A stretch of 64,000 nucleotides of DNA from Mixophyes australis (GCA_036250195.1 JAVHZZ010000002.1:277904960-277968959), one strand, 5' to 3'. Counted from the first letter of the stretch, positions 12,173-24,215 are shown. Made by a program: numbers and translations. The notes: generated by a model from the sequence alone, not told the origin.

Positions 12173-12729
12173 GACATTTTCCAATAGGTTATCACAATAG
12201 CTTCAGCTACCATTTTTTGGTATCATGTGAATAGGACTGTGTTTTTATTACAGGTGTTGACTACTTAATTCACCTTTCAGTGCCTGCTGTACATAAGTAT
12301 TTGGTAAGAATCTCAATGTATTTTATTATCAGCAATCTTGAATGCTCTGTGCCTGAATACATCCCTCTGTTTCACCATTGGCAAATGAGATTAACCAATC
12401 AGGAGGCCTATTTCCCCACAGGCATGTCCTTATCAGTGAAGTATATAGCAGATGATTAGGTATAGATACATTGAGCTAGAGGAGGCTAGGGCTTTTTGTA
12501 GGCTTATGGAGTGTGCCTGTAAAAAAAATCTGGAGTACTAGATTATTAGTGTTCCATAAAATAATTGAACGTTTACTGCTGGTTTCTGGATTAAACTGAT
12601 GCTGGTTTGATATCATTTTAATGCTCCCACTGAATCTTCCTGGTAGCCAAGCAGAAGGGCCTCATATATTACAGAATATTTGTTGCTAGGATAGCAGAGA
12701 ATTTCTGTATGAAGTTAAATTTTACTTAC
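12173..12729. other. Intron 2 next to the exon 2 donor
   Basis: Intronic DNA of the C3orf52-like gene. No repeat or exon recognised. Confidence 0.5.
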
Positions 12730-12844
12730 TTGAATATAGTACAAGACTGATAATTGTTACTATAATGAGCAATAAAAATATAAGGGCTATCCAGATCTTC
12801 GGTTTCTTGATAATGTTCTTATTGCATTTTGATCTAACATTTTC
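12730..12844 (-). CDS. C3orf52: C3orf52/TTMP-like gene, exon 2 (transmembrane segment)
   Basis: A 115-nt exon with a strong acceptor (TTTTCTTGCAG|GAAAAT) and a consensus donor (TTCAA|GTAAGT) on the minus strand. It starts in phase 0 and leaves one base over. It encodes a basic stretch, SKCNKNIIKKPKIW, followed by a ~20-residue hydrophobic helix (IALIFLLLIIVTIISLVLY). Positive charges before the helix and glycosylation sequons after it predict type II topology. The CNKN motif plus K-x-W before the helix is the C3orf52 signature as I know it. Confidence 0.8.
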
Positions 12845-13120
12845 CTGCAAGAAAAGATAAAACACAGATTAATGGTATCGTGATTTACAAAGGTATAATT
12901 GTGAATATGTGATTCTTGTATTCACCACTATCATCTCCCTCCTCATTGTGGGCAGTCCAAACCCAGTAATGATTGCATTCTAAGTATAGGGGAATGAAGA
13001 GACAGACTCAACAGGCATTATTATGATGTAGTTTATTTAGTTTTTTTGTAAGTTTTGTAATGTCACTGGATTTTTTAGGATCATTAAAAGGTTCTATAAA
13101 ATTTAATTTGTCTTTTTAAC
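12845..13120. other. Intron 1, no feature
   Basis: Intronic DNA between the exon 2 acceptor and the LTR at 13121. Nothing recognised. Confidence 0.5.
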
Positions 13121-14748
13121 TGTGGCACCCAAATGGGTGGGCCGCACATGCACTTTTAATGTCTCCCCTGCAGACAGAGAACTACATCTCCCAACATGCT
13201 GTGGGGAGGAGGAGGTTGTGAAGGAGCAGTTAAAACTTACAGCTGGAATTCTGAGAAAGACTCAGGGAGACAGACATCCTGAGGGAGTTCTGATGAGAGA
13301 GAGCTGAACATAGGTTTGAGTGAAAGTGAGATTCTAGAGGGGAGAGACGCAAGAGGAGAGTGGAAGAGTCTTCCCAGTGAGAGCTTATCGGACACCTGAA
13401 CAGAGAGAAGACATCCTGGATTGAGATACTGGAGACCAGTGGGGATAAGTAACCCATGTTACCTTATTATTGATTTGCTTGTACTGAGTATTGTGTTACT
13501 AGTCAGTTAATGGACAGGTGGGGAGACATGAAGAATATTGTATAATACCCTTTTGTGGGACTGCGATATAACTGCGATATAATAACAAGGGTGAAGATAG
13601 GGACAGATAGTTAGGGGATAGAGACTTTAAAACTGACAAAAAACTCCACCAAACTATTTGGCATTATCTGCTATCTGTGGAAAGCCTATAACTGTGTGTT
13701 GAGGGACAAGCTTTTTATTAAAATGACTGTATGTTATGCCTAAGAAGAGAGGGAGCTAACTAATAAATGCACCAATGTGGCTTTTAAAGACCAGCCTGGT
13801 TGTCACGAGCCGCGGCGGTACTCACAGCCGCCGCGGCTCGCTTCCTGCCTGCCCCAGCGTCCCGGCCGTCACCATGACGACCGGGACGTCACTTCCTTCT
13901 AACTCCCGACCGTTGCTGAGGCAATGGCCGGATGCCCAGTAGTGTATCCCCGCGTCCTGGCAAGAGGGGACAGCTGGGCGCGTGCGCAGGGAGATCTAAT
14001 AGCCTGCTGGCTATTAGACTGTGATTAATTCATTAATCAGCTCCTGGAAGTATTTTCAGAGCTAGACTCTGATTGGCTCATCTGTACATTTAAGGCAGTG
14101 AGGTCTGCAGCCTCACTGCCGGTTATAGCGTTCTGTCCTCAGTCCTGCTGCCTGCTTGTGCTATCCGTTTGGTTCCTGCTAGCTTGGATTTGACTACCCG
14201 TGTTTTGACCCCTGCTGGTTCTTGGACCTGTGACCCTTCTCTTCTGACCTCGACCTTTTGCCTGGATTTCGGATTTTGCTTCTCTGCCTGTGTGTCTGAC
14301 CCTTCGCTTGTCTCTGGATTTTTGCATCTGTGCTTGTGACCCTTTGATCTAGGATTCTTCTTTACTATTGCCCACCAATCAATCCACTCCTGGGTACTCC
14401 TTTAAGCCAGTATACGTTACTCGACCCTCGGTTGGCCCGCAGCCCAGTCTGTCCCCACCACTAGGGACTCCAGCGAACACCGGGCCTTCAGAGTAGTCCC
14501 CGAGTTTCACTGTACTGGCTTGGGAGTTCCTAACACTGGTGTGGTAATATTTATTTTGTGTGTGCCGGTGGTCCAATGGTGTCTATCTGGTGTTGCTAAC
14601 TGCAGGACACTACCCCACAAAGGGCCTACATTCCTTAGACCAAGCTGCAGGCACTGCGCAACACTGAATACATGGTAAGTCGTCCATTCGCAGACAGGAC
14701 ACACAAAGGTTGGTACACACACCATAGCAGAGTAAAGGGGGTGTTACA
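13121..14748 (+). mobile_element. Solo LTR with 4-bp TSD, split by another solo LTR
   Basis: Starts TGTGGCACCC and ends GGTGTTACA, flanked by TAAC on both sides (13117-13120 and 14749-14752). AATAAATG near 13762 could serve as the polyadenylation signal. The LTR is interrupted at 13801-14535. Without that insert it is about 890 bp. A 4-bp TSD with TG...CA ends fits a Gypsy- or retrovirus-like LTR. No internal coding region survives. Confidence 0.7.
13801..14535 (+). mobile_element. Chromovirus-like solo LTR nested in an older LTR
   Basis: A 735-bp LTR with TGTCACGAGCC start and CCTAACA end, flanked by the 5-bp duplication CTGGT (13796-13800, 14536-14540). Start and end resemble the LTR of element B (TGTCACGG...CCTAACA). 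It opens with an inverted repeat, GAGCCGCGGCGG against CCGCCGCGGCTC. Confidence 0.85.
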
Positions 14749-14752
14749 TAAC

Positions 14753-15160
14753 ATATCAAAGACAATTAATTGTGTGTATTATTGAAAATGGCTAGCTGTG
14801 TTACAAAAGCCCTTTTTTGTGTGAGTGTGACATCATTGAATCTGCTTTTCACATCAAGTTTCTAACTTTTGAATTTACGTAAACTTTGGCTAAACAATGG
14901 ACAGAGCAGGGCGTAGGTAGTAAGTAGTCACAGATTTCCTCCCTAATGCAGCCCAACATTTTTTAATAACAAAATAATGGCTTTGCAAATCTTATATTAA
15001 AAATGAGGAAAAGTTGAGGGGTAATCCTAGCATTATTCCTTATAATCAAGAGTGGTTGCAGGGCATTAATAGGCCGGACCTACACTTGTACTGGTGTAAA
15101 CTAGGACTTTGAAGCTTAGGAAGCTGTGTGTGGGACAAACAAGGCACTTCATGTGTAAAT
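14753..15160. other. Intron 1, no feature
   Basis: AT-rich intronic DNA between the nested LTRs and the hAT element. Nothing recognised. Confidence 0.5.
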
Positions 15161-15585
15161 TAGAGATGTTGACTGACCCCGTGTTCTGGTTTTGGTTTGG
15201 GATCTGGATTAACTTTGTGTTTTGGTTTTGGTTTTGGCAAAACCGTCCTTGTGTGTTTTGGTTTTGAATCCCGATTTTTTTTTCTAAAATTCCAGGTTTT
15301 TTTTTGCTAAAATCACATATTTTTGCTTTTATTTCCCCCTCCATTATTATTAACCTCAATAACACTAATTTCAAGTCATTTACAGTCAATTATGACTATC
15401 TCACAGCTCACAATATTATTTTCATACACTTTCAAAAAAAGACTGCAGTAACCTGGCTGGATGCTAAGCAGCAGAGCAATGACTCAAACACGTAAAGTGC
15501 AGATTACAAACACTTTGCACAATACTGATGAAACAGCAACAAAGTGGAAGGTAATACATATACACGTCTATTTAGATATCCATGC

Positions 15586-16455
15586 TTACATTACTGTGGC
15601 TTTACAAACGCTACAAATGGCTAGACAACTGTTGTCAGGATTTAGATAAAAATAACTCCACACATCAGAGATGGATTTTTTGGTCTTATGCCCAGGCATG
15701 ACAATGGCCTTCTTATCACATGCAAGAACTGCTTCCACTGGTGCAGGACTTACACAAACAACATCATCCTCATCATCAACATCCTCATTAGCGCCCTCAT
15801 CAGCTACACAAATATCCCCCTCATACTGTTGCAATTCCAAAGTTGCATCTTCAATTTGTGTATCACCAGCTACACTTGGGCTGTTCATGCACATATCTGC
15901 AGAAATGCTGAAAAGGGCCTTCTTTATGGGTACACTATCAGACAGGTTCGGATTACACATAGCACTCGTGAATAGACTCTCCTCAGGGATTTATGTCATT
16001 TCTGAATCAGAATATACATTTTCCTCTAATGCCTTACTATTTTCTTCCAGCTTGGCTTTTACACGTAAAAGTATTTGGACACCACATTTGGAGTCCGAAT
16101 GGCAAGGTCTTGCTTGGTCATGACTGACCTTACAAGAAGATGCATCAGTGACTGTTGCAGAACTAGCACTCATAGAGAAAGGCGAAGGCCTCATTCTTTC
16201 CTTGCCACTGCATGTGTAGAATGTCATGTTGGCAATTTTATTTTTTTATGCAGATAACTTTGCCTGGATAACAGGTCTTTTTTTCTTGATCAAGGAAAAA
16301 GGTGTTTTTTTACATTTTTGTTTCTCTGACACTATGCACTTTAACATAGGCTTTAGCAGATGATGTAGAGGGATCACTATCATCATGACTGGTGCCAGCA
16401 GCTGCTTGGTGCTCCTGGTCTTCTGTGTACTGCTGTGAATCCATTTTGATAACAC
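15586..16455 (-). pseudogene. hAT transposase N-terminus with BED-like zinc finger
   Basis: Minus-strand frames give a Ser/acidic leader, then KSISDVWSYFYLNPDNSC and CSVCKATV. The aromatic SDVWxYF followed by CxxC is how a BED finger begins. The His pair of the finger and the catalytic and dimerisation domains are lost, and stops occur between segments. The DNA-binding function is inferred only from the partial finger. Confidence 0.65.
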
Positions 16456-17700
16456 AGTACAATGTGACTGCAGATTTAGAAGACCAAGCCTGCCAGACCT
16501 ATTATTTCTATTTCAGCAATGACAATTTGTAATGGAGCAATGGAGCTCTCCTCTTTGTGTGTAACCTATATAACACCATTCAATTGGACTACAAATTCAG
16601 AAGACCAAGCCTGCCAGCCCTAGTATTTCAATTTCAGTAATGACAATCAGCAATGGAGCAATGGAGCTCTCCTCTTTTTGTTTTACCTATATAACACAGT
16701 ACAATGTGACTGCAGATTTAGAAGACCAAGCCTGCCAAACCTATTATTTCTATTTCAGCAATGACAATTAGCAATGAAGCAATGGAGCTCTCCTCTTTGT
16801 GTGTAACCTATATAACACCGTACAATTTGACTGCAAATTCAGAAGACCAAGCCTGCATGCCCTAGTATTTCTATTTCAACAATCACAATTAGCAATGGGG
16901 CAATGGAGCTCTCCTCTTTGTGTGTTACCTATATAACACCGTACAATTGGACTGCAAATTCAGAAGACCAAGCCTGACAGCCCTATTATTTCAATTTCAG
17001 CAATGACAATTAGCAATGGATTAATGGAGCTCTCACTCTTTGTGTGTTACCTATATAACACAGTACAATTGGACTGCAAATTCAGAGGACCAAGCCTGCC
17101 AGCCCTAGTATTTCTATTTCAGCAATGACAATTTGCAATGGAGCAATGGAGCTCCCCTCTTTGTGTGTAACCTATATAACACCGCACAATTTGACTGCAA
17201 ATTCAGAAGACCAAGGGGTAAATGTATGAACATGCAGGTTCTTCAACACCCGCGTGTTTGGCGATTAAATTTCAAGCGGTCGCTGCATTGTAAAGTTTCC
17301 CTTTACAATGCAGCGCCGCTTGAAATTTAATCGCCGAACACGCTAAACACGCGGGTGTTGAAGAAACCTCATGTTCATACATTTACCCCCAAGCCTGCCA
17401 GCTCTAGTATTTCTATTTCAGCAATGACAATTAGCAGTGGAGAAATGGAGCTCTCCTCTTTGTGTGTTACCTATATAACACAGTACAAGGTGACTGCAGA
17501 TTTACACCAAGACTACCAGCCCTATTAATTGTATTTTAGCAATGACAATTAGCAATGGAGCAATGGAGCTCTCCTCTTTGTGTGTTACTTTTATAACACA
17601 GTACAATGTCAATGATTTAGAAGAACAAGCCTGCCAGCCCTATTTCTAATTCAGCAATGACAATTAGCATTGGAGCAATGGAGCTCTCCTGAATGTCACT
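16450..17700. repeat. ~120-bp tandem array inside the hAT element
   Basis: Nine readable repeats of a ~120-bp unit with landmark GCAATGGAGCTCTCCTCTTT (near 16540, 16660, 16782, 16901, 17022, 17143, 17443, 17562 and 17676). Each unit also has a 'CCTATATAACAC' segment and an 'AGAAGACCAAGCCTGCC' segment. The gap between the sixth and seventh copies is a 175-bp MITE. Confidence 0.92.
17215..17389. mobile_element. Palindromic Harbinger-like MITE
   Basis: A near-perfect inverted repeat over the full 175 bp, with ends GGGGTAAATGTATGAA and its inverse. It is flanked by a 3-bp duplication, CAA (17212-17214, 17390-17392). The empty site is readable in neighbouring units (AGACCAAGCCTG). The 3-bp TSD fits PIF/Harbinger mobilisation. 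Confidence 0.9.
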
Positions 17701-18006
17701 GGAGACTTTGAAGAACCCTCCTCCTTCTTTTCTACCTATGTCGCTGCCCAACTGCACTAGAGACTGCTAAGAACTGTGCTACTCCTTCTGTGTCCCTCTG
17801 TTAAATGGCACTGGATTGCCGTGGAGGGCGGTACTTATAGAATCCAAAACTCACATGATCCGATGACGTCACAATGACGTTTTACTTTGTTTTCAATTCC
17901 GAGGGCGTGCGAAAGTACCGAGCCGGCTTGGCTCGATACTCGGATCTGCTGAGTTCGAGTGTGTTCGGTTCTCGGTGAACCGAGCCTGAGCATCTCTAGT
18001 GTAAAT

Positions 18007-19313
18007 GTGTACAGAGGAATGCAATCTATTTAAAATATTAAAGTGACAAATCCAAGGGTTTCTGATGAGCCCTTTGGCAGTGATGAAGAGTTGCACGCAG
18101 ATTTACAACTTGCACTCATGTAAGTATGCACAGACTCAATACATATATTTAGAATTTCATTATGCCTCGACATTTCCCAGCTTTAAATACGGATGTAACT
18201 GAAGAGCATGTTCAATGGCATAACTACCACAGTTGCAGTCTGTGTGGCAGTGATGGCCTGATAATGAGAGGCAGGCGTGTGTGGAAGAACAGAGAGCGGG
18301 GGTTCTTGGAATGGTGAGTATATGTGCATCATTGGACCCACCGATTACCCATACGCAACTGTTCGATATCCGCCTGAACAAGATAGAATTTGCATGGCAA
18401 GTGTAGAACAGCTACTTTGTCTAGGCCCAAAAAATCTTCCTACAAAACACACATTTCAGACATAACGCTAACACAAAATATGTTTGCAGCTCAGGGGAAT
18501 GTGGTTAACTTAGGTTTCCACACCCTTACTCTACTTACACATGTCCCTAAAAGTGCAAGGGGCCGCAAGTGTTAGATATGCACAGCTTAAAACACTGGCA
18601 TAAGTTGTGCTTATGTAGTGTGACAAATTTTTCAAACTCTTAATTTGGCCCTTTGTGACAATTGTGTTTCACATGAAGCAAGAAAACAGCTAAAAAATAT
18701 AGCATACTTAGAGATCCTGGTTCTCTGTGGCAAGTGTCTGCTGTTCACTTGGACAGCTGTGTGGAATGTGGGTCAGACCATTATTCTGGAAACTAGAATA
18801 TACAATATTTGTCAGCATTTTGGGCTGACCCACATTTTACACTGCTGCCTATGACCATAGAAGATGGATGTTTGCAACAAAATCAATAATCCTTGTCCCT
18901 TTAGTAGTTTGTGAAAGGTGTTCTTGTGTCTCATTGGTAGGGCTCCCATAATGTTGAAATGTAAAACATATATTTTTGGAACACCCATGTTACATCAAAC
19001 ATGCTCAGGCCATAAAGATTCCCCATACTTCATCATAAAGACAAAGGGACAGTTCAGGGAAAACTGGAAGCTCTGCCATTCTGCTCCAGGGGAGGGTTCT
19101 GTCCTTGCTGAGGACAGATATATGGAGCACAATGATAGAAAATAGTCATCTGAACAAGCCCTAGCACACAAATGCGATACAGAATTTTTGTCCCTTTTCT
19201 TCCTTGAGATATTTAATTCCGATATTAGGGTGAATACAGTTACATGACAGCATATTGGCAAAGTTACTTTACTGACAGACCATAGAAACACAGGTAGGCA
19301 GCGCTTAAACATA
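18007..19313. other. Intron 1, no clear feature
   Basis: Non-coding. An imperfect inverted repeat, AGCTGTGTGGAATGTGGGTC (18751-18775) against GCTGACCCACATTTTACA (18821-18842), could fold into a hairpin with a ~50-bp loop. Nothing else recognised. Confidence 0.5.
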
Positions 19314-19748
19314 CACTATATGGAAAAAATATATTTGGCCACACCTGTTAATTATTGAATTGAGGTGTTTCAATCAGACACGTTGCCAGAGGTGTATAAC
19401 ATCAAGCACCTAGCAATGCAGTCTCTATTTGCAAACATTTGTGATACAAAATGGGTAGTTAGGAAGAGCGCAATAAGACAGTTCGTGAAATGTCATCCCT
19501 GCTGGATATTCCACAGTCAACTGTAAGTGATATTAATAGAAAGCATTTAGGAACAACAGCAACTCATTTACAAAACGGAAGACCACATAAAATCACAGAG
19601 CCAACGATTGCTAAGGCGCATGGTGCGTAAAAGTCACTAACGCTCTGCAGATTCCATAGCTGAAAAGTTGCAAACTTTCACTGGTATTAATGTAAGTACA
19701 AAAACTGTGCGACAGGAAATTAATGGAATGGGATTCCATGGCCAAGCT
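19314..19748 (+). pseudogene. 5' half of a Tc1-like transposon
   Basis: Begins after TA with CACTATATGGAAAAAATAT, a Tc1-type terminus. It continues into a broken transposase frame whose clearest stretch is ADSIAEKLQTFTGINVSTKT (about 19648-19710), the second helix-turn-helix of Tc1 transposases. Stops occur upstream, and the copy is cut off before the DDE domain. Confidence 0.8.
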
Positions 19749-20595
19749 GTTTGCTAAATTAAAGAGCACAATAACCAGCTGCAGTCAGTGTCTAGGTTCA
19801 TTTAGAGTTGGACATAACCACAATTTTGTTTGCATAAAACATGCATTTCCTTACTGCCCATGTGCACCAAAAATGCATGCACATACATCCCTAGCTAAAT
19901 TTTTGTTTGTTCTAGATTTGCACACCTTTGCACCTGGACTGATGGAACAGGGGTGGACAGGCATAAACTGAGTACAGTAAGGGCGTATACACGTAATGGC
20001 AACATAATTAAAATCGAACCCATCTACACATAAGTCTTTTTAACTGTATATCTTGTGGGTACTCGACAGCTGGGGCAACAATACAGCATGATGAAGAGGA
20101 CTATCAACACCACTTTATAGCTGCTTCTGATTGGCTGACTACGTATTGACTCCTCTATTAGCATTGCGGCTATATTATCTCAAGTTGTGGTCATATATTT
20201 ATATTGACGTTGATTTGAACTGCAAGTATCAATGTTCCTATTTGATTTTAATGGGGTTAACAGCAGATGGCTGAGGTATTTTCTTTTGCCTTTATTAATA
20301 GCTACCCAGAAAATATTCTCTCATGTATATCACACTTCACTACATTATTATCTTTTGCATATACGGGGTAGAATTTAGACCTAACAACGTGAGGCCCCAT
20401 CCCTACACTTGTATGCCTACACATACTACTGTTTTTGATTAGGACACAAACTTCAGATATTTCCGACTCAACATACCCATGTAAGTACTCTTTTTGTTTT
20501 TCATACCTCTTTAGCTGCATATGTTTGGAGAGCAAGAGTGTTCAACTCTAAATGAGGACCTGAATGTATGGTGCACCACCACAGGTAGACATCAT
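19749..20595. other. Intron 1, no feature
   Basis: Non-coding AT-rich DNA. No repeat recognised. Confidence 0.5.
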
Positions 20596-22588
20596 GGGCC
20601 TGATTTATTATAAGTCGTATCTTTGTGGCCTGAACATACACATACAATTACGTCTGTGTGTACTTTGAGTTGCACGTATCTTAAGATATGTTCAACTCAA
20701 AATACTGTGTACAGATGCGGAGGAGGCTGCCCTTCTGTCTCATGATGTGGTCCCTTAGTCACTGTTGTTTGTTGATCACATGTGCTGACTAGACAATAAC
20801 ACCCTACACTACAGAAAACATTAAAGAGCCCAGAATGGGGGAGGGGTTTTGTAATGCCCAAATCCCCCCCACCTTGGCTCCAAGAAACTGGGGATCTCTC
20901 ATTTGAAAAAGGATAGTCCCCTCTGTCAAATGATGTGTCCCTTAGCAGTTATTTTCTGGCGCTCACCAGACAATAACACTCTACACTACAGAAAATGTTA
21001 AGAAGTCCAGTGATGGGGGTTATAATGCCCAGATGTCCACCTCCCTGGCTTTAATAAATTTAGTGGTAGCGCCATTTGATGCAGTAGGTTTTTTTATTTT
21101 TAAAACTGGACTACCCATATTACACCTACACATTTTAATGCATTTCATTTTAGACTGTGCAAACTAGCAAAAACAAGCAGATTTTATTAGGAAAACTTAT
21201 GAGTAGAATCCTGCTTTTTGCTGTTTTGGAAAAGTAATTGGAAGACAAAGCAATAACCACAAATGATTTTTTGGTGGTGTTTAGTATTTCTGAAAATTCA
21301 AAGCCTTCTGTAAAAAACAAGGCATCATTTGTGTGTGTACTGTATAAACAAATTACTAATATTAAAAGCCTAAAAAGTACAAAAACAGGCTCAGCACAGC
21401 TGTGAAAAAACCCCAGCCCCAGGTCTTGGCTATATGTGAGAGCAGGGAACTGCTAAAAACACACTGAGCAATGAGATTCCCAGGAAGAGGCCTCCATCAA
21501 AACCCTATTATAGTGTAGGTGAGAGATGGGCACTATTTAAATTGGAAACAAAATCCCTTTAACTGTACTTTCCCAGAATTTCCAGGTGGCTCCCGAATTT
21601 TAGCAAAGTCCTCCCGGAAGAGAAGGCATCCTCCCGCACTGTGATGGAGGCGGAGCTTAATGACACAATTTTGCATCATTAAGCCCGGCACCCTGCTATG
21701 AAATGCTGTGATTTTTGCCATTTTCTAGCTGGGGGTGGGGCTATGGGCTATGGCACATAACATCTCCTATGAAAGATCCCAAAGGAGAAGATTAAATAGT
21801 TGGCAAGTGTGCCTTTAACATTAGTACTTGAACCTGATTTTTTGGGGGGGTCTGATTAAGCTACGCAAAACAAATGTAAACTGCATTTTTTTTAAAACTC
21901 ACGTAAGTCGGGCATATGTACATCCCTATTCAACTACAAGCGTATATGAAGAAATGTCTCTTGCTGAATACATGTCTGGGTATGATCTGTTTTGACAGAT
22001 GCAATACACTGCAGGATATGTTCAATTGAATATAAGGTCCCAAGAAAACGCACATAAAAAAAATAATTCAATGTTTGTCACCTATTAATAATAAAGACTC
22101 AAATTAAAAAAAACATAAAAAAATGTTTTCATTATTTTATTGTATGAAATTACATTTATCAGGATATTATTAATGTTTACTGTACATAAGATGCATTTTT
22201 ACAGTTGCTTCTGATTGCAAGCACATGTTCTAGCATGCATACCCTGTCATCACTATAACTCGGCATTTACGGCACACCTGCCCTGTAGTTGGTGCAAGTG
22301 ATACAACAAAAAACATGTACATTTGAGATGCCCAAAACTTGAATCGGACGCTACTGCTTTAGCTCGAGCTTGGTGCGCCCTTATTGCACATTGACTACGT
22401 GCATATATTCCTTCTCCTCCCTGTTCTGCCTATGAAATTGTAGCTTCTCGAAAGTGTCTTATGCGCTCGAAAATGAATTGGATGTTCTTGCGTTCACTGA
22501 TGTATAGTTCGATTCAAAGTAGGTGCAGAGCGATTTTCCACAAATTACGGCACATATCTACATTTAAATTCACTAATGAATTTGGCCC
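20596..22588. mobile_element. Non-autonomous DNA element, GGGCCTGATTTATTA ends
   Basis: Left end GGGCCTGATTTATTA and right end TAATGAATTTGGCCC are inverted. The right ~500 bp resemble those of 23635-24785 and 60976-62302 (shared blocks 'gatgcccaaaacttgaatcg', 'acagttgcttctgattgcaa'). No transposase is present. An hAT-like MITE (21564) sits inside. Confidence 0.65.
21564..21811. mobile_element. hAT-like MITE nested in a larger element
   Basis: Flanked by a perfect 8-bp duplication, CCTTTAAC (21556-21563, 21812-21819). The right end AGTTGGCAAGTGTG and the body (CTCCCGG, AGGCGGAGC, GGGGTGGGGC) match the CATACTTGCCAACT family; the left end has decayed. Confidence 0.82.
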
Positions 22589-23192
22589 TGTGTGTCTACA
22601 CACTGCAACATTTTTCTACATGTGCTATAAATGTTGCAGGACTCCTGCAATATCAGAATCTGATACTTGTTCCAGGGGGCGAATGTGGGAAAAGAAAATG
22701 TTGCAGTATGTATGTTGCTACGTTTGGTGAAAAGCAAAAGAAAAGGAAAAAAAAAAGGCTAAAATAAAATGTTAACTCTGGCAAGATGCCACTTTTATTT
22801 ACATAAACCATGTAGTACGTGGCACCAGGAAATATAAGCCATTAGAGACTACTTTTACTTTCTGGTGAGTATTAGATTGATTCACATAAAAAAGGTGTAC
22901 GTACATTAAAAAGAGTTTTTGGCAAAAGCATATACTTATACATATACTGCCCCCTGCTGGGCAAGGGTTGGGCACGGCACTCCACGCCCCTAGTGGGCTA
23001 CATATACAAATCTGCTTCCATAAATAGACCTCCTATTTGTACGTGTTTACAGTAAGTGAATAACCTTAATAGTTTCTATATTTCTCCTGATTATATATGT
23101 TCAATACTTTACAATACAATTATATTTGGTGTTAATATTAACACAAATTATTATACCAAAATAAAATAAACATATAACATATAAAACCTTAC
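22589..23192. other. Intron 1 next to exon 1, no feature
   Basis: AT-rich intronic sequence up to the exon 1 donor. Nothing recognised. Confidence 0.5.
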
Positions 23193-23249
23193 CGTATTAT
23201 TTCCTAGTAAAGACATCTGGACCATATGGTTATTCTGGTCTGAAGCCAT
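23193..23249 (-). CDS. C3orf52: C3orf52/TTMP-like gene, exon 1 (start codon, cytoplasmic tail)
   Basis: The ATG at 23249-23247 (context TTAAAATGG) opens a 19-codon coding exon, MASDQNNHMVQMSLLGNNT. It ends at ACG|GTAAGG in phase 0, matching exon 2. The predicted cytoplasmic tail before the membrane helix is short (about 37 residues with the exon 2 part), shorter than I recall for mammalian C3orf52. The 5' UTR and promoter would lie just to the right. Assignment of this exon depends on phase and position, since its sequence alone is not diagnostic. Confidence 0.65.
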
Positions 23250-23634
23250 TTTAACAACAAGTCCAGAAGAGCCCTGAGAATCGCTGAAATATCCGGAAGC
23301 AATCGGTTTTTCTTTTGCTTCCAAAGCTGTTCAATCCTAAGCTTTTTTTTTTAAGGAGTGGCCAGACTGAATGAAGTTAAACAATAACGAGTCTGAGCAC
23401 ATAGGACTCAGCATTTACCTGGTTTTTCCAGTTTGACTTCATTATACACTCCCTTATGTGCAGACGGGGGGAAAGACGTGAGCTGGATAATGAATTACTT
23501 CATAAAATGCACGGAAAGAGAAACATTCATACGAATAAATCTATATGCTTTCATAGATAATTGTTAATCTGCCCAGATGGAAAAGCAGATTGATACCACA
23601 CAGTAAATATGCCATTCTGGTAAGTACGCTCATA
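23250..23634. promoter_or_regulatory. Region upstream of the C3orf52-like start codon
   Basis: Position predicts the 5' UTR and promoter of the minus-strand gene. No convincing TATA box at a fitting distance was identified and the region is not a CpG island. The role is inferred from location only. Confidence 0.35.
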
Positions 23635-23812
23635 GGGCCCGATTCATCACGGCACGCATACTGAGCAGAGCACACCTTTGTTTCAAATTGCACATAAATT
23701 GGCTCTGCGCACTCACAAATTTATCAAGGCACGGATCTCAAGATACATACACTGATGAATATGGGTGTAGCTCTGCTCTGCTCTACTACAGAAAACACTC
23801 CACATGCCTCCC

Positions 23813-24123
23813 AAGTGTTCCGAATCCAGCGGGACAGTCCCGATTTCAGTGGACTGTCCCGCTGTCCCTAACAACTTACAATTTGTCACGTTATCGGAGG
23901 GCACGCTACGATACTTGGACATAGCAGCCAGTTTCACCGGTGGTCTGGGAGTAAGTGGGGCAGAACGTGTCCGAAAAACGTAACTGCGCATGCGCGAATG
24001 TGTACGAACCCGCTACTGCACATGAGCGAACTGCGCAAACAGGACGTTTGGCGGTGATTAGGCTCAAGGGGGGGGCGTGGCTTGTTTGTCTCTCTTTCGG
24101 CATGCCAAATGTTGGGAGGTATG
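23813..24123. repeat. MITE with CATGCCTCCCAA...TTGGGAGGTATG ends
   Basis: Inverted ends CATGCCTCCCAAGTGTTCC and AAATGTTGGGAGGTATG. Inside are the inverted GGGACAGTCC/GGACTGTCCC blocks and 'ctgcgcatgcgcgaa'. No target duplication was identified. It interrupts the surrounding 23635-24785 element, whose paralogue at 61860 lacks it. Confidence 0.7.
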
Positions 24124-24186
24124 ACTGAACGATACGTCCAAATTCTATGTGGATTTTAAATTCGCAAAAGGAACCCACAGAAATCA

Positions 24187-24215
24187 ATATATATATCTAT
24201 ATATATATCTATATA

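Larger units (their letters stand above)
15161..17998 (-). mobile_element. hAT transposon, decayed, with internal tandem array
   Basis: Short inverted ends, TAGAGATG and CATCTCTA, are flanked by a perfect 8-bp target duplication, GTGTAAAT (15153-15160 and 17999-18006). This defines a 2,838-bp hAT-type element. In its minus-strand reading the right end holds a GC-rich hairpin-like terminal region. Next come the ~120-bp tandem array (16450-17700) and then a transposase remnant (15586-16455). Confidence 0.88.

Noticed and set aside
15671..16257. Plus-strand frames over the hAT region as genes
   Set aside because: Antisense shadows of the BED-finger transposase remnant read on the minus strand.
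16450..17700. CRISPR-like array
   Set aside because: Units are ~120 bp, wholly repeated with no unique spacers, and lie in a hAT transposon of a vertebrate genome.
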